Assembly: GCA_028583405.1 (NCBI GenBank)
Contig: CM053243.1
Coordinates: forward strand, 49,859,826 to 49,923,825
Reading direction: 5' to 3'
Source of the DNA: Pogonophryne albipinna
Taxonomy: Eukaryota > Chordata > Actinopteri > Perciformes > Artedidraconidae
DNA: 64,000 nt
The position numbers and the translations under genes are program-made. How positions within the stretch are numbered: position 1 is the stretch's first letter; each line of letters starts with the position of its first letter. The notes below the pieces were generated by a model, which saw only the letters and a program-made list of their open reading frames with translations, was not told where the DNA came from and did not search any database. Positions 1-10,895 of this stretch are shown here, piece by piece.

Positions 1-214
1 CTTTACGCAGTGCTTTCTTATATTCATTGAGAGTAATATGCCAAATTAAACGAGATTCTTCAAGTTTAGTGGAACGCCATATCCTTTCAAGTTGTCTCGA
101 CTTTTGCTTTATTTTGCGGGTTTCGGCATTATGCCATGGAGCTAATCTATGTTGTTTTATTTTCTTCTTTTTCAAAGGAGCAACAGAGTCTAAATAGTCT
201 AAGATTATCCATTG
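1..214 (-). pseudogene. LINE ORF2 fragment (L2/CR1-like), runs off left edge
   Basis: On the minus strand one frame stays open from about 214 to the window edge without a start codon. It reads like the linker between the endonuclease and reverse transcriptase domains of L2/CR1-type LINEs: a motif DSVAPLKKKK, then a basic stretch containing APWHNAE and RQLERIWRST. These residues are seen in the sequence; the family assignment rests on remembered resemblance to fish LINE proteins. The upstream side ends abruptly at about 214, as expected for a 5'-truncated or broken copy. The reverse transcriptase would lie left of the window. Confidence 0.6.
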
Positions 215-410
215 GTATATACTACCTCACACTTAACAACTTCAAGTCATGTGTGTTGACATTTTACAATTACACACTGTAATTGTAAACTGGAAATGGA
301 AGTGTGACCCTGATGGTTTGTAGGTTCAGAGCAACCTCTCCAGTTTTATGAAAACTTGCTTAAGTGGGACATGGTATTTTATGAGGAACTTGGGATTAAA
401 AAACAATTAC
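215..410. other. No recognised feature
   Basis: AT-rich sequence between two LINE fragments. I see no open frame or terminal repeats here. Confidence 0.4.
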
Positions 411-1620
411 TTAAGATAAGATAAGATGGTACTTTATTGATCCCAATTTGGGAAATAGTTTTTGTTGCAGCAGCATAAAAGACAAGGCATTTTACAATAA
501 AACAAAACTACAAATAAACAAGAATAGAAAGAAAAGAAAATAGAAAATATACATGTAGATATTATATATATACGACATATGGAATATTAAATATAAATAT
601 TGAACAGATTATATATGTGTAAAATGTACTACAAGGTTTTATTTCAAGAGAAACTATGGAGCAGAGAGTTCTCTTCCAGCCAGAGGTGATTGATTGTACA
701 GTGTACAATACAGTACAGTGGGCAGTGTTTTCCTGTATCGGTCCTCGTGACTAGGGGTGGGCGATACTACAAAATCTGGATTCGATCCGATACCAAGTAT
801 TTCAGGGCCAGTATCGCCGATACCTATACCTATACTTTTTAAAATGAAAAGCGTCTTATGTACTTAAAGGGGAGAGCTGCATGACATGATTTTTGAGCTG
901 AAAGCACCATACATAGACTAAATCTGAATTCATTTTCATGATTAAAGACAGGACAGTTTTTATAGACAAATAAACATTTTACTTTTGCAAATTTAAAGTG
1001 CAAACATGAAAAATAACAATACAAAGTGGCCACAGTAGCGAACTGCCTTCTTGCACACATCACAGTTCGCTAAGTTTTCATTGACAGTTGTGAAATAGCT
1101 CCATACAATGCTCCTCTTTCTCTTAGCCATCATGCGCGTGTGTGTGTCGCACTCGCGAGTCGCTGGCTGCTGCTGTCCTGCCCTGCTGGCTGCTGTCAGT
1201 CAGCTTGATAATCGGCGTTCAGGCAGGGAGCGCGCTGCGCGTGTGTGAGCCTCGAGGAGGACAGCAGTGGAGAGAGAAGAAAAGAACGCATATACTTGTG
1301 TTCGTCTGCACTCTGCACATCGTTTTTGATGAAATTGACGAGTAGAGGAGAGGGGGAAAAAAAGTATAAAAGTATCGATTCTCTTGGCTCTAGTATCGAT
1401 ATTTTGAAACATAATGTAATATCGGAAGTATCGATATTTTGGGATCGATCCGCCCACCCCTACTCGTGACAGCGGAGCTGCAGCAGTTGTTGGAGAAGGA
1501 GCTCCGTTGACTGTCCAGCTGCAGGTGGAGAGGATGGGTGGGGTTATCCATGATGGACAGCAGCCTGTTCAGTGTCCTCCTCTCCACCACAGCTTCAAAG
1601 GGGTCCAGCTTGAGCTAGAA
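411..1620 (-). mobile_element. LINE 3' end (L2/Rex-like), interrupted by a hAT element
   Basis: Read on the minus strand, 1620 to 1471 encodes a degraded LINE C-terminal tail with the motif VERRTLNRLLSIMDNPTHPL followed by a Q-R-S-S-F-S-N block. The frame resumes past the hAT insertion at 751 with a DRYRKTLPT segment. The element finishes near 411-445 with an ATCAATAAAGTA-like tail and short TCTTA repeats, typical of fish LINE 3' ends. The 752-1462 hAT element, with its duplicated target, splits the copy in two. The C-terminal identity is inferred from family resemblance. Confidence 0.6.
752..1462. mobile_element. Non-autonomous hAT element (711 bp)
   Basis: The ends are inverted: TAGGGGTGGGCGAT at the left and the complement of the same motif at the right (GCCCACCCCTA). 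An exact 8-bp target duplication, CTCGTGAC, flanks both sides (744-751 and 1463-1470). Subterminal blocks are rich in GATCGAT/TATCGAT. It has no coding capacity. An 8-bp duplication and a T/CAGGGGTG end are hAT hallmarks. Confidence 0.92.
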
Positions 1621-2212
1621 TTTGAAAATACACAGCCCCTCCTCCAACACACACGAACGCGCACATGACCAATGAGGGCACGAGATAAGTTTGTGCACAG
1701 ATGGAAGGCTGACAGGCAGGTTATTTTAGCCGGGCTGGCTAAAATGAGTGGTCGTGCTTTTTACAGTACGGCTTCCACAGATGAAATGTTTTTATGTATT
1801 TTTTGTCAAAGCACTTAAGATATTCATTGCTATCGGGATGTTAAGAGCATTCCATGGAATATAACAAAAAGTGTATATCGTGCCGGTTTCTCAAACTTAC
1901 CTACCCCACCTTTAATCGAAATATTCTGTCATTTTCAAAAGCTTTTTTAGTCTGATGCTTCGATTAATTTTAAACAGACCGTTCATTGGAGAATGACAAG
2001 TGAGGCTCTGCCTCACCTGCCTCCCCTGACCGCACGTCGCTGCCAATAATCAAAGTCCCTGCGGGGAAATTAATGTGAAATGTATGCACTCTGTACGTTG
2101 CATCATTATTCCAGCGAGGATTTAGAGTCCAGCTTCCTACGGTTTTATTGCCCACTCATATCTCTTCTGCTAGAATAAGTGTCAGTGACCCCTTTTTACT
2201 AATTAGGATTAC
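1621..2212. other. No gene; contains a short dispersed repeat
   Basis: No convincing frame. About 50 bp near 1935-1985 (around GTCTGATGCTTC) recur near 16934-16990, so part of this stretch is an old dispersed repeat of unknown class. Confidence 0.4.
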
Positions 2213-2220
2213 ATAATTAC

Positions 2221-3246
2221 TAATGCTGTCAAAATTATCGCATTAACGGCGGTAATTAATTTTTTGAATTAATTGCATTAAAATATTTAACGCATTTAAC
2301 GCATGTGCAGAATGGCCCGCCCCATACATCCCACCAGTGGCAGCGCCAGGGTATGGCTGGGGTAGGCTACACCCATACCAAGAAATGGCTTAGCCCCACC
2401 ATGAAAAATGATGTTAAAGTAAGCAAAATAAAGTCCGCCAACTCGCGCCGGAGTAAATTGCACAGACAGCAGTTAGTAAGATTGATTTCAGTAGCCACTT
2501 GTCTGGAAATACCGAAGACCAAAAACGGTTTTGAAAACTTTTGTCACGTAGTGATCATCTTCTCAATAGAACATCTTTGATAATGTATTCTGGCCAATCA
2601 GAATCAAGATAACGGCGTGGTGTTGTTGCAGGAAGTCCCGACGGAGAATACTTTTGCTGTAGTACAGGGGTGCACATAACTGGTACGCAGGTTATGTGCG
2701 TAATCTGAAATGCGTACCGTCACTTGTGTCACAAAGCGCATTTGAGTACGACAGAGTCGGTCTCCGTGTGCACAGACAGGGCTGCTGTTAACGTCGGTCT
2801 ATACAACGGAATTGTGCCAAAACTACGCCAGCCGGCTGCGGAGGGAGACTCCCCCTCCCCCTTCACTGGAGAACTGCGCTAAAACAGCTGATCACAACGT
2901 TCACACTCTGTGGTCACTAAGTACTCCACTAGCCCCCCCCCTGACTTTCCTGAAGTACTCCCCCGTTGATAGAAATCAACACGTAATGAATTAAGACCCC
3001 ACGGTTTGATGATTGATAGGTGTGTGTGCTGTCTTTCATTTTGACACGCAGAAAAATGTTATAATAAACATACTGTATGTTAAATGGATATATCCGCCTT
3101 CTTTCATTTATCTTTCCATTCCCACAACAATATACATAAAGAAATGACATATTTTGGACATAGTTCGAATGGTGATTAATCATGATTAATTAATTTTTAA
3201 GCTGTGATTAATCTGATTAAAAAATTGTAATCGTTTGACAGCCCTA
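2221..3246. mobile_element. hAT miniature element, family X copy 1
   Basis: Starts TAATGCTGTCAAAATTATCG and ends AATCGTTTGACAGCCCTA, which are imperfect inverted ends. An exact 8-bp duplication ATAATTAC lies at 2213-2220 and 3247-3254. Two further copies of this family occur at 12143 and 16172. The interior includes a roughly 160-bp module (about 2506-2667) that recurs in a different hAT element at 27152-27293. No open frame of note. Confidence 0.92.
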
Positions 3247-3254
3247 ATAATTAC

Positions 3255-3817
3255 ACAAGACCTTCTACATCTCCAGTCAGGGTCCCATCCTTCTTTAAGA
3301 GGCTCAGCGCTGTAAATTAATTTGTATTCAGTGATGCACTCCACCAGCCTGTCTGCTGCAGGCCCTGATCAATGGGGCTGCTGCATGTTTGAGGAGGATC
3401 AATAGATAGATTTCATGTTTGTATTAAAGAACTCAAGACATGGATTGGCATAACTGTAAGGCACTCTCAGTAATAAATTATTTTCCCCATGGAAAATATA
3501 TTTAGGGCTGATATTGACTTTAACCATCGCTCCCTGAGAGTAAACAAAAAAAGATGTGGGGGTGAGGGGGGGTTAGCACAGTGAGAAATGTAGAGTGAAA
3601 TGATTGTGAATGGTAACTAGAAAATGCATTTCCTGCAGAAAATGTGTGCGAATGCTGTAAACTGTGAACATTTGTGGCTGAATTTTGCTGAAAAATGCCG
3701 AAAAAGCTGAATATGTTATTAGTTGAATGGTCTCTGTAGCTGCTTTTATCTACAAAAACCAAGTAAGTGTGTTGCTGAACTTAGCGGAGAAATGCAGAAA
3801 AGTTAAATGATTTGATT
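3255..3817. other. No recognised feature
   Basis: AT-rich sequence without convincing frames or terminal repeats. Near 3600-3780 it repeats short AAAATGC/GCTGAA words, which may be low-complexity remnants. Confidence 0.35.
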
Positions 3818-3963
3818 GAGGGGTAGGGTTAGGGGTAGGGTTAGGGTAATGTTGTGAATCGAGTGGCCCATGGTGGTGGTGGGGTTATGGTATGGGCAGG
3901 CGTATGTAATGTACGACGAACACAGGCCACTCGATTCACAACATTACCCTACCCCTACCCCTC
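3818..3963. repeat. Large palindrome with telomere-like GGTTAGGG arms
   Basis: The left arm, from about 3819 to 3872, runs GAGGGGTAGGGTTAGGGG and on through GAATCGAGTGGCC. The right arm, from about 3924, is its near-exact reverse complement, GGCCACTCGATTCACAAC through CCCTACCCCT. About 50 bp sit in the loop. The arms contain TTAGGG-type words. It lies inside, or next to, a broken Tc1-like element. Confidence 0.85.
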
Positions 3964-4298
3964 ACACCAGATACTGACTGGTTTTCGGACCCCCCCAGAC
4001 CCCCCCAATAAAGCAAAAATGCACGTTTCAGGGTGGCCTTTTATTGTGGCCATTCTAAGGCACACCTGTGCAATAATCATGCTGTCTAATCAGCATCTTG
4101 ATATGCCACACCTGTGAGGTGGGATGGATTATCTCGGCAAAGGAGAAGTGCTCACTATCACAGATTTTTTCAGATTTTTGAACAATATTTGAGAGAAATG
4201 GTTATTTTGTGTATATAGAAATTATTTTAGATCGTTGAGTTCATCTCATAAAAATGGGAGCAAAAACAAAAGTGTTGCGTTTATATTTTTGTTCAGTG
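3864..4298 (+). mobile_element. Tc1/mariner-like element, 3' fragment
   Basis: The right end reads TGTTGCGTTTATATTTTTGT then CAGTG, followed by TA (4299-4300). This is the terminal inverted repeat of a Tc1-like family common in fish. Near 3867-3900 a short segment encodes HGGGGVMVWAGV, which resembles the GG-VMVWG motif before the last catalytic region of Tc1 transposases. The left end and most of the transposase are missing, and the palindrome replaces the normal continuation. Confidence 0.65.
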
Positions 4299-4373
4299 TA
4301 AGTAGTAGTGAATTAATGTTTACAAACACCTGTGTGTGTAAGCCCAGAGATCAAAGGTTACCATGCTGACGAC

Positions 4374-5278
4374 CAGAGATGGGGTCGTTACTAAAAAAAA
4401 GTAATATATTACACTACTACTTTACTCGTTACTTTTTTCACAGGGCCGGCCCCTCCGGCAGATCACGCAGACTGCTAAAGTTTCAAATGTTCTCTTTAGT
4501 TCAGTTTCCATTGTCGCATAAGACTGATCCAGATCCTGAATGTTTTCCTATCTGACCATGGCTGTCCTCTGTCTCCTGCTATCTGTATTTTGCGCAGTAT
4601 ATCTCTGCTCACGCTATTGCGTCGGCGTGTTCTCCTGCGTCTTGGCCATGTGTCGCACTGGAACACACCGCAAAGACTTCAGCCGAGCACGTACGAACTG
4701 CGCATGCGTGAGTGGCAATAACTCTCCTTACCAGCAGGCGGCGGTAGTGTGTATTCGTCATTCAAAACAGGCAACAACCGGAAGACAGAGAAGAAGAACA
4801 GACTACGTGATATAAACAAACAACAAATAGCGTGTGTTGTAGCTTCACCTTAGCATGTGTTCTTTGCAGGTGTTTGTTGAGGTTTGACATGGTGTTTAAA
4901 GCAGTGGATAACAGCTTCTGGCCTGGACACAGTTTGCACCTCACCGTCACATTCCTGTCTATTCTTCGGACGAACTCAAAGTAATGGGCATACCTCCACC
5001 CCTCGAAAGTTATGGCTGACTCAGCCATGTTTATGCAGCACTGCACGTGGAGATGTGGACGAGCAAATCGCGCAGATTACGTACATATAAACCTGCGGCG
5101 GAAACCCCTCTTGTCTGTCAGTGTGATTATGACTGATTTTAGAAAGTAACGAAGTAACGCGTGTCGGGGCAATGTTAGTAACTGTAGTGTGATTACTGAA
5201 TTATAAAAGTAGCGCGTTACACTACTCCATTACCGACAAAAGTAATATTATTACAGTAACGCGTTACACCCAACTCTG
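4374..5278. mobile_element. hAT element carrying only a BED-finger exon
   Basis: The ends are CAGAGATGGGGTCGTTAC and GTAACGCGTTACACCCAACTCTG-type inverted sequence. The 8-bp flanks are CTGACGAC (4366-4373) and GTGACGAC (5279-5286), matching at 7 of 8. Subterminal GTAATATATTAC blocks occur on both sides. The only coding remnant is the BED finger at 4762-5046 on the minus strand. Confidence 0.85.
4762..5046 (-). pseudogene. BED zinc-finger N-terminus of a hAT transposase (fragment)
   Basis: A 94-codon minus-strand frame. Residues 14-66 look like a BED-type DNA-binding finger: W-RYAHYFEF, then C-KLC (CxxC), then NLNKHLQRTH (HxxxxH spacing). BED fingers sit at the N-terminus of hAT transposases and bind the element ends. 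After the finger the frame runs into non-homologous residues. An AAG-GTGAAG junction just after the second histidine could be a splice donor, so this may be a lone first exon. No catalytic domain follows inside the element, so it is not a functional transposase. Confidence 0.75.
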
Positions 5279-5286
5279 GTGACGAC

Positions 5287-5668
5287 GTTATCAAACACTT
5301 TACTTGAGCCCAGAGATCAAAGGTTTCCATGGATATGTGCTATGAAAGGAGAGCCTTTCCATTGTTCAGAAGGAGAAATAAACCTCTTACATTTCTAACT
5401 ATAGTTTAAAAACGGTAGCTGCTTTCGGTAAAATGTCAACGTGTGTGGGTGAGTGTGTCTTGACTCGCATTCCATTCCACTCGCCTTGTACATGGTTAGC
5501 TTATGTTATAGTGCTGCCTGCCTGGTGGTAAAAAGATGCATTGCCTATACATAAGCACCTATCATTACAGTAATGTTAACGGTATCCAAATATTATTTAG
5601 CCCAGTTATAAATGGAGCATGAGTTTATTATCTAGCATGACTTTAATATATCTATCTTCTTAATTTTC
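5287..5668. other. Probable intron or 5' remnant of the following hAT transposase
   Basis: No frame. The segment ends in a pyrimidine-rich tract and TTTTCAG at 5662-5669, a plausible splice acceptor for the transposase frame that follows. A copy of GAGATCAAAGGTT occurs here (about 5310) and upstream (about 4347). Confidence 0.4.
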
Positions 5669-6724
5669 AGCAAGTATTGCCAGATAGAAAGACCAAAGAG
5701 TTGGATAAAGTATATGCTTTCATGTTAAAGGAGCTGAGGAAAACTATCGATGCCCAGGATTATGTGTCAACAACGGCAGACATATGGAGTGTTAACAACA
5801 AAAGTTTCTTGGGGGTGACTGTGCATTGGATCGATACAGATACCTTGAAACGAAAGAAGGCTGCGATCGCTTGTAGAAGATTTAGGGGTCGACACACGTA
5901 CGACGCAATAGCAACAGAGCTGGAGGACATTTTCTCTCAATATGGATTTACCAACGATAAAGTGACTGCATGTGTGACGGACAACGGGAGTAACTTTGTG
6001 AAGGCCTTCAAGGAGCATCAGCAGCGGCAATTGGAGTCCGATGAGGAGGAGGATGAGGTGGATGGCGATTGTGAGGCAGACTTTACAGACCTTCACAGTG
6101 TGCTTGCCGCCACCAAAGATGATAATGCCCGGGACGGGCTATGTGTACTGCCTCCCTATCAGCAATGACCACTGGGCTGCCTTAAGTTATTGTGGGAGCA
6201 ATCAAAACTCGATTCGCCGCAATAATTTACTCCAAGGAAGCGCTGCTTGCCGCTGTCTCACTGCCCAAGTTTAAGCTGCGTTGGGTAAAAGATGAAGCCA
6301 GAAGAGACCATATCAAGGTACTCCTCATGTCAGAGTGTCGTTCCCTAACAACACAAGAGCCTGCAGCCCTCATGCCCGATGTCCCTCAACCTGCTGCTGT
6401 TGCCTCCAGCGAGGAGGATTGTTTTGCCTTTGCCTTACAGCCCGTTACCACAGCTGATGCGCCCATGTCTGTGGAAACAGAGGTAATGTCTTATTTCAAT
6501 TCTGCCCCTAAGATGGAAAGCTTGCACCAGTTTCCAAGAATTAAAAAAATCGCACTCCGCTGTAATGCCCCAACGCCATCCAGTGCACCAGTAGAAAGAC
6601 TTTTCAGTCTTCGAAATCTTGTGCTCACCCCAAAACGCAACCGTCTCGGTGATGGACGCTTTCAACGCCTTCTCCTGATGCGCTTCAACCGTCATTTCAG
6701 TCAAGGCGGTACCATAGAACAATA
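5669..6724 (+). pseudogene. hAT transposase, internally deleted (BED/ZBED-like family)
   Basis: The frame opens after a TTTTCAG acceptor, with MPDRKTKELDK soon after. The first part (to 6168) matches the start of the hAT catalytic fold: VSTTADIWS and CVTDNGSNFVKAFKEH, followed by an acidic run. At about 6165 it meets a stop, and homology resumes in another frame at about 6192 with AALLAAVSLPKFKLRW-like sequence. It ends in the hAT C-terminal dimerisation motif, TPSSAPVERLFSLRNLVLTP, and LLLMRFNRHF. Roughly 200 residues of the middle domain are missing compared with a normal hAT transposase, so it is dead. The BED finger would have been in an upstream exon that is not present. Confidence 0.82.
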
Positions 6725-7656
6725 AGTAGGCTATAGGTCAAGGCTTTAAGGGCTTTCATAATGACATTTATTTTATGAGCCTTAATCGGCTGCATTCTAC
6801 CTTGGTTTTGGCAGTAACGTGTTTCCTGTTTATTTTTTTATTTTCAATATTCCAATGTGTGTGTTAAATATAGTGGAGCTTCATTTGTTTTGTGAGTATT
6901 TCCTATGAGGCCTTTTAGGCCCAAGCCCCTTAGATTTTTTTTGTATTTAGATTTGACCAGACTTTGTTTGGTAGCCTATGTTCTAGGCATTGTTTGGCAA
7001 ATAGCAGGGCTCCTATTTTTGGCCTTTGTGGCATTTAGTAGCAATCTTAGGCCTACATGTTAATTGTGTTGGACTGAAAATGACTGAGCCGTAAGCTATT
7101 CCTTGAGGCTTAATCCTTTTCGTATTTTTGACAAAGCTTCTTCTTTGTCCACTCAATACATTCAAACTTCTTGTGCTTGGAACTTGAATTAAATAAAAGA
7201 AACAAACAAAAAGAAAAATATATTGCATACCTTGTCATTTCATAATAGGTTATAGGTTTCATTATAGTGAGCTCTAGCTCTATTGTATTTAATATATATA
7301 GGCCTAGACTTATAAATATTTACAGTATCTCTACTATAATTGACCAGACTTTGATCCTTTGTCTGCTTTATATAAGTTTATAAGTTGTTAGTAGCCTTAA
7401 GGGCCTACACAGTTGTTATGCTATACCACATCGCCCTTCACTGGATGTATAATGAGCTGCACTAAACTACATTTTAGCATTTAAAATACCTAGCCATTCT
7501 TTTGCGGTTATTTTGGTGAAAGTAACTCAAAAGTAACTAAAAATGTAGTGTAACTCATTACATTTCAGAGACAGTAATATTGTAATGTAACTTATTACTT
7601 AAAAAAGACAGTAATATGTAATGTATTACATTTTGGAAGTAACTTGCCCAACACTG
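6725..7656 (+). mobile_element. 3' untranslated part and right end of the hAT element
   Basis: Follows the transposase stop. The terminal 140 bp carry repeated GTAAT/ATTAC words and end AGTAACTTGCCCAACACTG, a hAT-type end (complement starts CAGTGTTGGGCAAG). The next 8 bp are CTAAACAC. No matching left end was found upstream, so the copy is 5'-truncated. Confidence 0.6.
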
Positions 7657-8600
7657 CTAAACACTTGGAAGACCCTAAGGCACTACACTGAAAAAAACGG
7701 GGAGTAAGATTTACTTATGCACTCAGAAAACCTATGTAAATTTAACAACGTATAGAGTGGACCTATCATGCTATTTTTAGGCAATAGCATAGGTCTCAGA
7801 TATATACAAATATATAAAAAACATGTCTATTAAGTGTTTTGCTCAAAATACCAAATAGATGACCCATTCTAGCCATGCCTCATATCCCTCTATTTCACTT
7901 CCTGTTTCAAAAGTGCTGATTTGGGTTATTAAGCTTTAAATAAAAAAGAAATTGATAAAAAAAAGGAGGGGGCTGAGCTCATGCGGGAGATTCTACCGGC
8001 AGATACTGCGGTGATGAAACGCCATATCATGGATTATCAAGGATTATTTCTGAAACAGTATGGAGCTCAAAGGATTTCTCTCTTGCCGGTTATACCACAA
8101 GGTGAGTTCCTTTTTATTTCCTGCTTCTTCACACACACGCTCTGTGCAGTACAGGTTAGCTCTGAGTGTTAAACATGCACCGACCATATTACGTCCAAAA
8201 CAGTCGGGCATTGTTTCTGATAGCAACGTTTCTGATAGGGCCGTGGGTGTAAAGCCAGCCTACATTTACGATATTACGTCGGACGCAAATCTGGATCAGC
8301 TCCGTTGTAGCCCCGTTTTTAGAGATTTGGGTATGGAGGAAAATAGAGAGGGTTGTGTTTTCTGACACTTGATGAGTTCCCTGACACACCGGGGACACAT
8401 ATTCATGTATAAAAGACGTACACAAGTGCATTTTGCTTTAAGTCATATGAGTCAGCATCACCAAGAGCGTAGAAATCCTACCGGTGAAACCGAAAAGTTG
8501 TTGCATTTCACGAGCATATTAAACTAACGTTACATTAACCTCCGCTACACAGTGTCTTTTGCTTTAATAAAAAATGTTGATCACAAAAAAAAGGGTTATT
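7657..8600. other. Unclassified non-autonomous repeat
   Basis: No credible gene. The text (ACTGAAAAAAACGGGG near 7687, CTATCATGCTATTTTTAGG near 7767) resembles a DNA-element family I recall as common in fish, but I could not find both ends. A short open segment at 7981-8101 ends at CAAG-GTGAGT, which looks like a splice donor; I regard it as fortuitous. Confidence 0.3.
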
Positions 8601-8609
8601 TTGCGATTT

Positions 8610-9091
8610 GGCGAATCTGAGTCTGCTGTTGACTCGTGCATGACGACGAGTCTGCTGGATCTCTGGATCTGCTGCTATACGGTTATGGCTCTGAGTCCGC
8701 ACGAGTCTGCTATGTTTAGCATAGTGAGTCAGGATTTGCGAAGGATTGTGCTGGAGGCGGGGCTGCGAATGGTGTTCATTTGAAAAACGTCATGTTACTG
8801 TTGTTGAAATCTCTCCCCACTTTTGTCTGCACCCCCTAAGTAAAATGACTTCCCAGTTCCCGCGGCTATGCTCGTGCATGACGAGTCTGGATCTCTGGAT
8901 CTGCTATACGGTGACGGCTCTGAGTCCCCACGAGTCTGCAGGAAGTGAAGGAAGTTCCCTTGATTCAGTGAGTCAGGATTTGCAAATCTGAGTCTGCTGT
9001 TGACTCGTGCATGATGAGTCTGCCTGGATCTCTGGATTTGCAACGGTTACGGCTCTGAGTCCGCACGAGTCTGCAGGAAGTTTCACTGATC
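8610..9091. repeat. Three diverged tandem copies rich in GAGTC/GACTC
   Basis: Three copies of a roughly 110-130-bp unit start near 8611, 8866 and 8983. Each holds CTCGTGCATGACGAG-type palindrome, TCTGGATCTCTGGAT, CGGCTCTGAGTCC and CACGAGTCTG. Two units end with GTGAGTCAGGATTTGC. The first and second units are separated by about 125 bp of other sequence. Confidence 0.8.
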
Positions 9092-9411
9092 CACATCCCC
9101 TGAGCCAAACGATAACTTTGGAAGCTATCCTACTTGCTAAAGGCTAGGCAGATGGACTGGGGTACGTTGTAATGTGATTTTACATGTTATAAGGAGAGTA
9201 GCGAGTGACGCAATTTATAGTTTTAATTTGTACGTCACCAGGTGTAGGACTCAAAGGACTCGGGTTAATCGAGAGGGGAGACTCGTCACGACCAGCTCAT
9301 TACTAGTGTTACGTGCCAGGCAGGCTGTACTTGTGTGGTTTTCCTTCCCTCCTGTGTTTCTCTCTTCTCCCTGTCTTCTGCACAGCTAATCAGCAGCTGA
9401 TCGGTATCTGC
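9092..9411. other. No gene seen
   Basis: Flank of the solo LTR. It includes a CTGATCGGTATCTGCCTG segment next to the insertion point; the copy of that segment on the far side (about 10221) is part of the same flanking repeat. Confidence 0.35.
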
Positions 9412-9415
9412 CTGT

Positions 9416-10212
9416 TAAAGCAAACAGATATTGTTCTAAACTGTATTAAAGTAAACAGGTATTATCTTGAACTGTATTGAAGTGAACATGTATTATTTGG
9501 GACTGTTTTAAAGTAATCCTATATATATAACCCTTTTTCTACTTACACTCAATTGCCCAGATACCCTGACACACACACTTACACCTCCTGTCTCCAGCAC
9601 ACACACTTACACTCACTGACCCAGATATCAGCACACACACACACATACACTTTCCCCCCACCAGCACATGCACATGTTCTTATTCAAGGTTCTTCCTGGG
9701 GCCAGTATAATCTCAAGCACCAATATATCTGTGTACAATGTTTGATACTAATATCTCTGTGTACAATGTTTGATTGTTTTGGGAAATAATAGTTTGTGTG
9801 AAATCTTCCCTGGGAAAGTAAAGGAGTGAAGTTAGGTGGAAGATAAAAAGTGATTCTGACCTTGGCTAGTTCCGAGGCTCTCACGCTTCACTTAGGAGTA
9901 AAATGGGATGGAAGAGCCGACCCACATATCCGCCCCAAAAATGTCCATATATACTGTTGTTTATTCATGCAAAGGGCCCCCCTTGTTTCTGACTGGCTGG
10001 TCCCGATACCTGTATCGCACAGCAGTAGAGCTGGGAGTCCAGAGTACTCTGTAATTTGTATTGGTGTTTTTTACCATTAAAATCAGATTATTGTTATAAC
10101 TTTTATGCCGGTGTTTTGAACTCCTTCTCTTATTAATCTGACCAGGCTCATCTAACGAACGGCGCGGAGCAGAGGTGGGCTTTAAGCCACCACTACTGTG
10201 TTTGCTTCAACA
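9416..10212 (+). repeat. Solo LTR of the ERV family (copy D)
   Basis: Begins TAAAGCAAACAGATATTG and ends GTGTTTGCTTCAACA, matching the LTRs at 17995, 25641, 35257 and 56339. Exact 4-bp duplication CTGT at 9412-9415 and 10213-10216. It contains a CATATATACTG TATA-like box near 9946 and an ATTAAA poly(A)-type signal near 10076. Length is 797 bp. A solo LTR arises by recombination between the two LTRs of a full element. Confidence 0.93.
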
Positions 10213-10347
10213 CTGTGCACCTGATCGGTATCTGCCTGTGCACCTGAGTCTGATGGCTGATTGGATCCTCTCACCCTCAGCTGGCCTATCAGCAGCCAGG
10301 ACCGACCATAAAGGAGGCACCCAGGAAGTCTTCTCACTCTCTCACTC

Positions 10348-10860
10348 TGGGCCCTTTCTCATTTAATCAAATCCCCCTCCTCGACTCCTCGGTCCTCCGG
10401 TAGTGACCCGGAAATGAATTTCAGCGCGCCATGTTGAAGGACATCTAATTTCTCTAAATGCACTTCGAGGACCGAGGATCGAGCGTCGAGGAGGCTCTCT
10501 GGAGGAGCTCTAACCGAGGATACACTGATGGGTCCTCCACGGTCCTCCACGGCTCCTTCTTGGATGCATTTCCGGCAACAAAGATGTGACGCATGGCCGG
10601 ATTTATCTCAGCCAATGACAGCTCTGCATGCATCCCCTGGATATTATTTTATTAACTGCTTTCATCGCGACGCGATGTTTACAGTGAGAACAGCTGTGAG
10701 GTCCGTGCAGAAAGCAGAGCAGTGTGTATAATATATATCACTCAGTATAACAGGCCTACTCTTTTTATTTGCTTTAGTTTAGTAGATATCTACAAAGAGT
10801 CGATATTTTTCTAAAACCATTTAGTGCTTCACATAATAAAATACACAACGGCTGTAGCCT

Positions 10861-10895
<35 letters not shown>

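Noticed and set aside
3841..3960. TTAGGG words as a true interstitial telomere
   Set aside because: Only a few irregular units are present, inside palindrome arms and not in a tandem array.
7981..8101. Possible host exon ending at CAAG-GTGAGT
   Set aside because: It sits in sequence that looks like a dispersed repeat, and no partner exon or protein similarity was seen.
9553..9660. ACACAC runs as a CRISPR or tandem array
   Set aside because: These are ordinary AC-rich parts of the LTR, present in every LTR copy.
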